A stretch of DNA of 9,306 nt from Nitrososphaeraceae archaeon (GTDB taxonomy: Archaea > Thermoproteota > Nitrososphaeria > Nitrososphaerales > Nitrososphaeraceae), in NCBI GenBank assembly GCA_030038695.1, contig JASHSN010000126.1, positions 1 to 9,306 of the forward strand, given 5' to 3'. The position numbers and the translations under genes are program-made. Under the pieces are notes generated by a model, which had not been told where the DNA came from, searched no databases, and saw nothing but the letters and a program-made list of their open reading frames with translations. Of the stretch, positions 1 through 5,208 are shown piece by piece; position 1 is the stretch's first letter, and each line of letters opens with the position of its first letter.

Positions 1-63
1 GTCTGTTTACTGTCAAATAATCAGTTCTAGTAAAAATACCAGGTTGCAATAATGTTGCTATCG

Positions 64-74
64 AATTTAAATAC
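64..74 (+). promoter_or_regulatory. TATA-like element of the zinc finger gene
   Basis: The run AATTTAAATAC lies about 26-36 nt before the ATG at 100. That is the distance expected if transcription starts within a few bases of the start codon, as is common in archaea. This is inferred from spacing and AT content only. Confidence 0.35.
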
Positions 75-99
75 GAAAATAGACTAAAGTTTGTACGTA

Positions 100-366
100 A
101 TGTCTACTAAGGCTTGCGCTCATCTTAAACAAGTACATCAGAATATAAAAGCAAAAACACCAAACGGTTGTGAAGAATGCATGAAAATGGGGTCTGACTG
201 GGTACATTTGCGTTTATGTTTGACATGTGGTCATGTAGGTTGTTGTGATTCTTCTCCTAATAAACATGCGACAAAACATTTCAAAGCAACGAGACATCCA
301 GTCATAAGATCTTTTCAACCTGGTGAAGATTGGAAGTGGTGTTATATTGACAATATCATGGTTTAA
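100..366 (+). CDS. UBP-type zinc finger protein, stand-alone
   Basis: This 88-residue protein is a single UBP-type (ubiquitin-hydrolase-like) zinc finger with no protease domain. Visible ligand candidates are C6 and H8 near the N-terminus, the pairs C24/C27 and C40/C43, then C48/C49, H56, H60 and H66, in the order and spacing of the family. The conserved aromatic end (GEDWKWCYID, residues 75-84) is also present. In eukaryotes such fingers bind the free C-terminus of ubiquitin; stand-alone copies in archaea and bacteria have no settled role, so a function in recognising a protein tail is only inference. I chose the ATG at 100 rather than the in-frame TTG at 91 because it gives the usual N-terminus and puts an AT-rich TATA-like element (64-74) about 30 nt upstream, as for a nearly leaderless transcript. 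The nearest gene downstream is on the other strand, so it is probably transcribed alone. Confidence 0.85.
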   Translation: MSTKACAHLKQVHQNIKAKTPNGCEECMKMGSDWVHLRLCLTCGHVGCCDSSPNKHATKHFKATRHPVIRSFQPGEDWKWCYIDNIMV

Positions 367-473
367 TGCTGGCTATGAAAAGTGTCGTTTTGTTTTGTAT
401 CACGTTTGACTAGCTGATTTACGCAATATTAGTAGATAGATCAGAGCTGCGGCGTAGCAGTTTAAAGCAGTGT

Positions 474-495
474 GCTTTTACGTTATTTAGCTATA
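474..495 (+). repeat. Dispersed repeat, copy 1 (core CGTTATTTAGCTATA)
   Basis: The 22 bases at 474-495 recur exactly at 544-565, an offset of 70 nt. The core CGTTATTTAGCTATA at 481-495 also occurs at 3812-3826. Copy 1 shares the following GATTA and GTAG with the distant copy, giving 24 of 25 identical bases between 481-505 and 3812-3836. Confidence 0.8.
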
Positions 496-543
496 GATTA
501 CGTAGGTTCAGACAAGAAAGATGATCTACAACATAGAAGAAAG

Positions 544-565
544 GCTTTTACGTTATTTAGCTATA
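544..565 (+). repeat. Dispersed repeat, copy 2
   Basis: Exact 22-base match to 474-495. The flanks differ, so the unit ends at about these positions. The two copies fall in different reading frames, which argues that the repeat is not maintained as coding sequence. Confidence 0.8.
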
Positions 566-714
566 ATCGAGGCAGCTCTAGTCCACTACATAACAGTGAG
601 ATAACATACCGCATAAGCAACAATCCTGCATACTACAACCACAACTTAACATATCATTACAATATAGTAAAACAAGAGGGGTATTTTAGGCCATTTTATT
701 TCAGTTATTTGTGT

Positions 715-891
715 CTAACAGCAGCCACAACCGCCGAAGCCGAAGTGGTGGAAGCCGAAGCCAAAGCCCCTATGGAAGCCGCCGAATGGGAAAGCTTGTG
801 CTTTGGTTGCTGCTAATGGACCTGATGCAAACAGTACTACGACTGCTGCAATTGCTACGATGCTGAAAGCAACTGTTGTTTTTGAATTCAT
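715..891 (-). CDS. Small secreted Gly/Phe/His-rich peptide with C-terminal CGCC
   Basis: This gene encodes 58 residues. Residues 1-33 form a clear Sec-type signal peptide: a short start with K4, a hydrophobic stretch of Ala, Val, Ile and Leu at about 7-28, and a cleavage-like AQA at 31-33. The predicted mature peptide is only 25 residues, made of nine Gly, eight Phe, three His, three Cys, one Arg and one Pro, and ends GFGFGFHHFGFGGCGCC. The alternating Gly-Phe pattern, clustered His and terminal Cys suggest an extracellular or membrane-attached peptide able to bind metal or form disulfides, but I do not recognise a named family. The ATG at 891 is the first start after an in-frame stop at 901-903. 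No Shine-Dalgarno is visible; TATA boxes lie upstream at 971-985 and 1083-1097. The GC-rich repetitive coding segment (721-790) stands out from its AT-rich surroundings. The opposite strand is also open here, but it lacks a signal peptide or sensible composition. Confidence 0.7.
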   Translation of the reverse strand: MNSKTTVAFSIVAIAAVVVLFASGPLAATKAQAFPFGGFHRGFGFGFHHFGFGGCGCC

Positions 892-900
892 CAGAATATG

Positions 901-939
901 TTATGATGATTCGATAATAAAGACGATGACGAATTTCAT
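901..939 (-). other. In-frame leader mini-ORF before the secreted peptide
   Basis: An ATG at 939 opens a 12-residue frame, MKFVIVFIIESS, that stops at 901-903, nine bases before the ATG of the secreted peptide gene and in the same frame. It could be a translated leader controlling the peptide, or the remains of a longer N-terminus cut by the stop. A degenerate copy of the same stretch lies at 1230-1272 (- strand), encoding VVFVIVFIN and then a stop. Confidence 0.3.
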
Positions 940-960
940 CTTTGAGTATCACTCATGGCA
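917..960. repeat. Degenerate direct repeat, copy A
   Basis: On the + strand 917-960 and 1230-1272 align with few gaps. Both contain AATAAAGAC, one variable base, then ATGACGAAT, and about 15 bases later a CACTCATGG / ACTCACAAATGG-like end. Copy A is the leader of the secreted peptide gene. Confidence 0.55.
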
Positions 961-970
961 TCTGTCATAT

Positions 971-985
971 ACTTTATATAAAACT
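971..985 (-). promoter_or_regulatory. Proximal TATA box of the secreted peptide gene
   Basis: On the - strand this reads AGTTTTATATAAAGT, a strong archaeal TATA-box sequence. A start about 25 nt downstream would give an mRNA leader of roughly 55 nt that includes the mini-ORF at 901-939. Confidence 0.5.
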
Positions 986-1016
986 ACACTCTAAAATTAT
1001 TATTTTCTTCTATATT

Positions 1017-1044
1017 ATATTAGTATCGAATTAAGCACTAATAT
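1017..1044. promoter_or_regulatory. Inverted repeat between two TATA boxes
   Basis: ATATTAGT (1017-1024) and its exact complement ACTAATAT (1037-1044) are separated by 12 bases. The element sits between the proximal and distal TATA boxes of the secreted peptide gene, where a dimeric repressor or activator could bind. Function is inferred from position only. Confidence 0.35.
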
Positions 1045-1082
1045 TGATATTAAAATAAGTAGTTGGAAAGTGTTTCATTCAA

Positions 1083-1097
1083 TTTATATAAAACCTA
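1083..1097 (-). promoter_or_regulatory. Distal TATA-like element
   Basis: On the - strand the sequence reads GTAGGTTTTATATAA, nearly the same as the proximal box (GTAGTTTTATATAA), about 110 nt away. Two such boxes in tandem suggest two promoters or a duplicated promoter segment. The same bases contain the stop codon of the weak frame at 1084-1227. Confidence 0.35.
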
Positions 1098-1099
1098 CT

Positions 1100-1166
1100 T
1101 TATCAACAATCCACGTAAACGTTACCACATTATCAACAATAAATAATATTTTTCCGTTATCAACAA
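1100..1166. repeat. Three copies of TTATCAACAA (TTGTTGATAA on - strand)
   Basis: Exact 10-base copies lie at 1100-1109, 1130-1139 and 1157-1166, with spacings of 30 and 27 bases. The first copy directly adjoins the distal TATA box, as an operator array would. However, all three are also in one - strand reading frame (1084-1227, TTG start, 47 residues) where they encode VVDN, IVDN and IVDK, so a coding explanation is possible. That frame is Val-rich with no clear signal or family, and I give it low weight. Confidence 0.5.
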
Positions 1167-1229
1167 CAACCAACATACACAGTACACAAACAAATGATTC
1201 TGGTATCGGTACGAGTACAACAATCAATT

Positions 1230-1272
1230 AATAAAGACTATGACGAATACCACTTCTGAAACTCACAAATGG
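1230..1272. repeat. Degenerate direct repeat, copy B
   Basis: Partner of 917-960. It lies at the 3' end of the decayed - strand frame at 1263-1517, which may mean that the secreted peptide locus arose or was rearranged by local duplication. Confidence 0.5.
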
Positions 1273-1517
1273 AATTCGTATCCATCCTTATTATCATGAT
1301 AAGCAACAAACAAACATGATGTCTGAATATTATCATTATAAGCGTTGTTACCAAATGTGAATAATACTGCATTCCTATCTTCATCATCGTCTTCACTTCC
1401 GGTAGTATTAGGAGCAGTTCAAGGATACGTAGGTGGACCAGGAGGATTGCCCGCTATCGGTTCTACATCAATAGCACACAAAACACAGGTATTACCCGGT
1501 ACTGACCAAAACTTGTA
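1263..1517 (-). pseudogene. Possible decayed coding sequence, C-terminal part, unknown family
   Basis: The - strand frame from 1517 to 1263 is open for 85 codons apart from one TGA at 1419-1421. Its translation has an ordinary, acidic protein-like composition: it includes a Pro-rich stretch NPPGPPTYP, then SEDDDEDRNAVLFTFGNN and finally KDGYEFHL before the stop. A 15-base direct repeat (1290-1304 and 1329-1343, 14 of 15 identical) lies exactly 13 codons apart and encodes AYHDN and AYNDN. No start codon or family is recognised. The + strand is open over 1345-1581 with a Ser-rich translation, so the coding strand is not certain. Confidence 0.3.
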
Positions 1518-1806
1518 CTATACCAAGTTGGTCGACCTTAGGCCATGGGAGAGCCTATGTCTCAACTACAACACATTCTAGACTGTCCACTATGGCCGCT
1601 GCCTCTATTGCATCTGGTAGTGCACTCAGCCTCTATTGCATCCTTTTCAGTGTCAACGCAGATAGATACATCTATGGTTTCAGGTTTCAGAAATAGTATT
1701 TCATGATGTGCTCAACATTTTCCAGGCTGAAGGAGAGTTCTGCTCGTGTTGGACTGAGCCCTATGTCACGCCTTAGAAGAATCCACTCTTTGACTGCTCT
1801 ACAAAA
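1492..1806 (-). pseudogene. Frameshifted gene relic, unknown family
   Basis: Three - strand pieces join into one natural-looking protein. From 1806 the frame reads LRRDIGLSPTRAELSFSLEN and ends with EHIMKYYF at a TGA. Adding one base there continues it as LKPETIDVSICVDTEKDAIEA. A 14-base direct repeat (1601-1614 and 1629-1642, offset 28, not a multiple of three) then breaks the frame; removing 28 bases continues it as AAIVDSLECVVVET to a TAG at 1555-1557, after which LPWPKVDQLGIVQVLVSTG follows to a TAA at 1492-1494. The N-terminus is missing: an in-frame stop lies at 1807-1809 and no start is seen. I do not recognise the family. A single repeat-mediated frameshift plus one slip is simple decay, but reading through chance frames cannot be excluded. 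Confidence 0.4.
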
Positions 1807-1891
1807 TTATACGTTCATTGATTACTAGAAAACATAGCTAGAAATCGCTCAAAACGCGTAAATTGTATTATTTTCGCATCAAAGGATGACA

Positions 1892-2134
1892 ATGAAGCAA
1901 ATTATCTTTGGTAGCGTACTAGCTCTTCTATTGTTTGGATTTTTTGTAGAACAAGCATTCGCTCAAGAATCAAGTACAAATAGTGGAATAGCAGCAGGTG
2001 GTACTAACGGCGCGATAGCCGGTGACGGTGGAGTTAGTACAAGTGGTAATACAACAAATGGTAAAAATGGTGCTAATGCAAATGGTCACAGCATAGAAAA
2101 TACTACAGGCCTAGCCATACCTGGTGAAGACTAA
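1892..2134 (+). CDS. Small secreted Gly/Asn/Thr-rich protein
   Basis: This gene encodes 80 residues starting at the ATG at 1892. Residues 1-24 are a typical Sec signal peptide: K2, a hydrophobic core of Ile, Leu, Val and Phe at about 4-19, and a cleavage-like AFA at 22-24 followed by QESS. The mature part of about 56 residues is low-complexity, rich in Gly, Asn, Thr, Ser and Ala (for example AAGGTNGAIAGDGG), with no Cys, so it is probably flexible and extracellular. No family is recognised. An ATG at 1886 is in frame, but AAAGGATGA lies just before 1892 at ribosome-binding distance, so the second ATG is preferred. It is the second small exported product in this part of the window, on the opposite strand from the Gly/Phe peptide at 715-891, with decayed sequence between them. 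Confidence 0.65.
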   Translation: MKQIIFGSVLALLLFGFFVEQAFAQESSTNSGIAAGGTNGAIAGDGGVSTSGNTTNGKNGANANGHSIENTTGLAIPGED

Positions 2135-2265
2135 AGAATTAGCAGAAACTGAAAGCCTACAATTAGATTATTCTGAAAATTAGAATAAGACATGGCGTGT
2201 TCTGGAGGAAAAGGCTCAGTGCGTGATAAGTGTTAAAAATCTGAACATCTCATGATATTCATCTT

Positions 2266-2286
2266 GGTAATGATGTCATCATTACC
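2266..2286. other. Near-perfect palindrome (hairpin 1)
   Basis: GGTAATGATG (2266-2275) and CATCATTACC (2277-2286) are exact complements around one central base. It could be a transcribed hairpin (the loop would need to open by a base pair or two) or a binding site for a dimeric regulator. It lies 130 nt after the secreted protein gene and 215 nt before the truncated reductase. Confidence 0.6.
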
Positions 2287-2291
2287 ACTAC

Positions 2292-2316
2292 GACGCCGTT
2301 GTAATCGGGCGGCGTC
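2292..2316. other. GC-rich stem-loop (hairpin 2)
   Basis: GACGCCG (2292-2298) pairs with CGGCGTC (2310-2316) across an 11-base loop. It follows hairpin 1 after five bases and is one of the few GC-rich spots in this non-coding region. No U-run follows, so a simple terminator is unlikely; a structured RNA is possible. The rest of 2135-2500 shows nothing else I can support. Confidence 0.5.
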
Positions 2317-2500
2317 TATTCATCTTCAACACTACCTCCGTGCTTGAACTAGGACTTCAATGTGAACAAACCTTTACCTGACATCTGGACTCATGATAAA
2401 TCTTGAGTGAAACATTCTAAGAATAATGTAATGTCAGTCCGCATAATGTTAACAAATAACGAATATATTCATAAGCAATCAAATCTTGTGATAGAGTAAT

Positions 2501-2779
2501 GTGGTAGTCGACAACAAGGGCAGAATCACGTATGTCCGAGCTTTAAAGGAGGATCTTTCTATTATCCGAGTTACACCCTTAGACAGCCAACCCGTTCCAG
2601 ACTTCAAAGCGGGTCAATTTGTTACTTTGGGGAGCCATATTTCTATCGAGAATAAGATAATACGTAGAGCTTATTCTATTGCTTCGCCTCCGCATCAAAA
2701 AAAATATTTCGAGTTGCTAATCAGATGGGTTCGAAAACCTCTCCCGTCGGATGAGGTTATAATAACAAGAGACTTTTAA
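2501..2779 (+). pseudogene. Truncated ferredoxin-NADP-type reductase (FAD-binding half only)
   Basis: The 92 residues match the N-terminal FAD-binding barrel of the ferredoxin-NADP+ reductase family. There is an opening strand KGRITYVRAL, then FKAGQFVTLG (residues 35-44), the flavin-binding RAYSIAS (56-62), and the strand FELLIRWVRKPLP. The frame then stops at SDEVIITRDF. The FAD phosphate-binding turn, the whole NAD(P)-binding domain and the CGPP and C-terminal aromatic motifs are absent, whereas family members are usually about 250-300 residues. The GTG start at 2501 fits the normal N-terminus, so loss is at the 3' end. I found no continuation in other frames over 2780-2874. It is not a piece of the reductase at 8234-9019, because the sequences differ throughout. 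It is probably non-functional. Confidence 0.75.
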
Positions 2780-2795
2780 AACGAGTAGCTCGTTT
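2779..2795 (+). terminator. Hairpin at the stop of the truncated reductase
   Basis: AAACGAG (2779-2785) and CTCGTTT (2789-2795) form a 7-bp stem with a TAG loop, ending in a short T-run directly after the stop codon. It could end the transcript, or be a scar of the event that truncated the gene. Confidence 0.35.
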
Positions 2796-2874
2796 GTGTA
2801 ATTCGGAGCTAAATTTATGCTATCTTTTAGATGGTATAGTTTGTTTCAATAACACTCAATAAATTGTCCTAATT

Positions 2875-3390
2875 TTATCTCTTCATTTCTTGAATTAGTC
2901 TTCTTACAGTGTGCATATCAAGATCAAGCTGCTCTGCAATCATCTCCTCAGAAATATCAGATTCGAGGAGATTTCTCAGCATTTCCTTCTTGTCTTCGTT
3001 TATGATGTTAGACGGTTGATATAACGATAATTTTGCTCCATTTGTATTGATATATTCTAAAGTCTTCTCAAGAATATTTTCGGCATTCGCAGAACTTTCG
3101 GTAGAGAACACGACTATGTGATCCGTCAATGGAATGCTGAATATTTTTGCCTTATCATAGGAATATACTATATATCTCAGCTCGCCCAGATCGCTCGAAA
3201 ATCTCTTTCTCATTTCAACAATATACGCAGTCTGAGAAAAACTAATTCCGTGGTTTTTTACCTTAAGATATTCTTCACGTCCTTCTTTCTTACATCTTGC
3301 ATGTAGGTGCCCTGATTTTTCCATTATTCCAGCAAATCGCATCTTTTCATCTAGGTCAAGTATATTCCTAGAAAATTCTTCGGCTCTCAT
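2875..3390 (-). CDS. DUF6659-like (roadblock-fold) protein with C-terminal helix-turn-helix
   Basis: This 171-residue protein has two parts. Residues 1-115 match the thaumarchaeal DUF6659 pattern: an opening ILDLDEKMRFAGIMEKSGHL (10-29), a middle helix with EMRKRFSSDLGELRYIVY, and a closing strand IPLTDHIVVFSTE followed by the helix NAENILEKTLEYI. That family is expected to have a roadblock/longin-like fold used for dimer or protein contacts; its role is not known. Residues 136-169 form a likely helix-turn-helix (MLRNLLESDISEEMIAEQLD, then MHTVRRLIQEM), suggesting DNA binding, so a small regulator is the best inference. I chose the ATG at 3390 over 3435, because the 15 extra residues are hydrophobic and unlike the family, and a TATA-like GTATATG lies 33-43 nt upstream of 3390. 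It stands alone between + strand genes. The HTH extension could be scored against DUF6659 members lacking it. Confidence 0.75.
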   Translation of the reverse strand: MRAEEFSRNILDLDEKMRFAGIMEKSGHLHARCKKEGREEYLKVKNHGISFSQTAYIVEMRKRFSSDLGELRYIVYSYDKAKIFSIPLTDHIVVFSTESSANAENILEKTLEYINTNGAKLSLYQPSNIINEDKKEMLRNLLESDISEEMIAEQLDLDMHTVRRLIQEMKR

Positions 3391-3422
3391 CGTTATACAA
3401 CGTACAAACAATAGAAGGATGT

Positions 3423-3433
3423 AACATATACAC
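3423..3433 (-). promoter_or_regulatory. TATA-like element of the DUF6659-HTH gene
   Basis: On the - strand GTGTATATGTT lies 33-43 nt before the ATG at 3390, which would place transcription start about ten bases before that ATG and inside the longer alternative frame. This supports the shorter protein. Confidence 0.35.
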
Positions 3434-3811
3434 ATTTTGTTTCTTTTTTAATAATTGAGACTTACAAATAAGCCTGTATACTTAATAATTTGTATTCGCA
3501 TTTAGACAATGTGGATGATGTTTGACCTTTACTATGAGGAAGAGTTGTGTTTGTGTTTAATGTAGCTTTATAATGTCTAGATATCACGCTATTTCTACAT
3601 GCATCTCTAGTCAGTTTAAGCGTGAATAATGTTGTTTCAACCAACCAATGTATTTAGCTTACAATCATAATACATAGCAGATTGATATTGCGTGTTCCGA
3701 ATCTATAGCTCCTAGGGCAAAGTCTGCAGCCATGGAACTGCAACAACAGGTACCAATACATACACTCATACGAAAGTGTAGTTAAAATAATCTTGCGCGT
3801 AAAAATGAACT

Positions 3812-3836
3812 CGTTATTTAGCTATAGATTATGTAG
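3812..3836 (+). repeat. Dispersed repeat, copy 3
   Basis: Matches 481-505 at 24 of 25 bases, with one C to T change. It is more than 3 kb from copies 1 and 2 and again lies in non-coding DNA. Confidence 0.75.
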
Positions 3837-3928
3837 TGTAATCACTACTACGATCGCGGATTAGGATAATAATAAAACTGTAGCAGTTACATAAACTTCG
3901 TGTTTAGGTAACTATCGAGATTCTATTC

Positions 3929-3945
3929 ATTATTTAGATATAATC
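3929..3945 (+). repeat. Dispersed repeat, degenerate copy 4
   Basis: TTATTTAGATATAATC resembles copy 2 (TTATTTAGCTATAATC) with one change. It is about 136 nt before the membrane protein start at 4081. Confidence 0.45.
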
Positions 3946-4080
3946 CTTCTTTTTGCATCTCAGAAGCAATAAAATCTATTAAGTCATTTTCGTAACTTGA
4001 CACCTAATCTCACACAAGTCAATTCTTATCATAATTCAAATAATTGGGAAGGAATCGTCATACTATTGAGAAATTCAACG

Positions 4081-5208
4081 ATGTTAATATTTACTGAGGC
4101 GAGTCTTTCTTTACTATTGTTATTATCAGTCATGACCACTAATATTGGTCATGCACAACCCTCCAACGGAACACAACTTTGGATAGATCCAGAAAATGAT
4201 GTAAAAATCCTGTTTACTTATTCACCAAAGAATCCCGCTATAGATACACCAAGTGACCTCAAGTTCAGTGTCTCGAACTTACTAACAGGTCAGCATTTAA
4301 AAAATTTGGTGGCAATGGTTGTTATAATAACTGGTAGTACTGGCCAAGAGAGGAGCTTCAAATTTAATAATATATATGCCCCCAACGGTGATTTCTCTGT
4401 AAAATATCTTTTCCCGGATTCGGGCATGTATCAGGTCATTACACGGATAAACTCAAACAATCCTGAGTCAACTATGCTGGCTTCATTTAGGGTATTTGTC
4501 ACACCACAGACTAGCTCATTAACTTATATTATTACACCGGTCATTATAATAGCTATAATAGTAGGCAGTATTAGTTACTTCGTTAGAACTAAGGGGAAAC
4601 ATCATCTTAACAAGAGGACAGAGGTTATTGTTCTGATTGCCTCAATTAGCGCTCTTCTTTCTGTTTATTTTTTTCTTTCATTGTACGCATTTCCAAATCT
4701 GTACGTTACTCCTCCTAAAATAAGGCCAATACCTGTGATTAATAGTCTTAGCCTGTCAGCCTCCGTCATCGAAATCGGACATAGCTTCAACTTGAGCTTA
4801 TCAGCCGCTAATAACGGTGATAGCGCAGATATTCAGACTATATCAGTTGGCTTTCCGAATTTGACTAACATAGACGGCTTTGTTCAAATAAGACAGTCTG
4901 ACTTGAATCAAAAACCTTTACTTATCAAAAAAGGCGAAATGGTAGGGTCTGATTATCGAGCGGAAAATCTAATTTCTGCGAGGTACCCATCTATAGAAGC
5001 CTTCAGTAGACCATGGCACTCACAAGTGACGCATCACATACAACTTGAAGTAAAGCCTGATTCCGCAGGTCGGTTTGTTATACTTCTAAAATCTGTTGCC
5101 TTTCCACATTTGAATCAATTTGCACACTACCCCCTAACTGGCCTGAGGGACTATCAGAATGAATTTGTGAAGGTTTATTCGATACTAGTAACAAAAGATA
5201 GAAAGTAG
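4081..5208 (+). CDS. Membrane protein with two outside domains and two transmembrane helices
   Basis: This 375-residue protein begins with a signal peptide (1-25, with a Leu run and cleavage-like GHA before QPSNG). Residues about 40-142 look like an Ig-like beta-sandwich (for example SVKYLFPDSGMYQVITRI). Two hydrophobic helices follow at 147-168 and 181-204, joined by a short basic loop, RTKGKHHLNKR, which should lie in the cytoplasm. Residues about 219-372 form a second beta-rich domain (SLSLSASVIEIGHSFNLSLS opens it), also outside by topology. So the protein is a hairpin in the membrane that displays two domains on the cell surface; adhesion or binding of a partner is inference only. I do not recognise a named family. 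The ATG at 4081 starts the signal peptide directly; the in-frame TTG at 3997 would add 28 polar residues before it, which is unlikely. It is transcribed alone on this strand. Confidence 0.75.
   Translation: MLIFTEASLSLLLLLSVMTTNIGHAQPSNGTQLWIDPENDVKILFTYSPKNPAIDTPSDLKFSVSNLLTGQHLKNLVAMVVIITGSTGQERSFKFNNIYAPNGDFSVKYLFPDSGMYQVITRINSNNPESTMLASFRVFVTPQTSSLTYIITPVIIIAIIVGSISYFVRTKGKHHLNKRTEVIVLIASISALLSVYFFLSLYAFPNLYVTPPKIRPIPVINSLSLSASVIEIGHSFNLSLSAANNGDSADIQTISVGFPNLTNIDGFVQIRQSDLNQKPLLIKKGEMVGSDYRAENLISARYPSIEAFSRPWHSQVTHHIQLEVKPDSAGRFVILLKSVAFPHLNQFAHYPLTGLRDYQNEFVKVYSILVTKDRK

Larger units (their letters stand above)
367..714. other. Intergenic region with repeat copies
   Basis: No convincing gene was seen here. 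A T-rich run at about 386-399 on the + strand could terminate the zinc finger transcript. A small hairpin (AAAGCA, loop GTG, TGCTTT; 464-478) overlaps the first copy of the dispersed repeat. The long + strand open frame from 472 to 816 contains two copies of that repeat in different frames and ends antisense to the secreted peptide gene, so it is not treated as a gene. On the - strand, 578-652 could encode a 24-residue peptide with six cysteines; it is listed as a finding only. Confidence 0.5.
3436..4080. other. Intergenic region with two repeat copies
   Basis: No gene is supported. It contains two copies of the dispersed repeat (3812-3836 and 3929-3945) and a hairpin with arms TACACT and AGTGTA at 3761-3780. 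Open frames of about 34 codons overlap on both strands near 3670-3785, neither recognisable. The open frame at 3462-3644 (-) has no start signal or family resemblance. A TTG at 3997 would extend the downstream membrane protein but is not favoured. Confidence 0.5.

Noticed and set aside
472..816. 114-codon + strand open frame
   Set aside because: It contains two copies of a non-coding repeat in different frames, has an unnatural tail rich in AEAE, and its end is antisense to the better-supported secreted peptide gene.
770..994. Open frames on both strands (770-952 - and 803-994 +) near the secreted peptide
   Set aside because: Both overlap the signal-peptide gene in other frames and show no family, start signal or sensible composition.
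1084..1227. 47-residue - strand frame with repeated VDN
   Set aside because: It starts only at TTG, is Val-rich, and overlaps promoter-like elements; kept as an alternative explanation of the triple repeat.
1345..1581. 78-codon + strand frame, Ser-rich with GGPGG
   Set aside because: No start signal or family is visible, and the opposite strand gives a more protein-like, though decayed, translation. Not certain.
2255..2347. 31-codon + strand frame across the twin hairpins
   Set aside because: The Arg-rich part is simply the GC-rich hairpin read as codons; no support beyond openness.
3462..3644. 60-codon - strand frame upstream of the DUF6659-HTH gene
   Set aside because: No family resemblance, start signal or membrane/signal features; likely chance in AT-rich DNA.
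3679..3785. Overlapping ~34-codon frames on both strands
   Set aside because: Both look passable, neither is recognisable, and they exclude each other.
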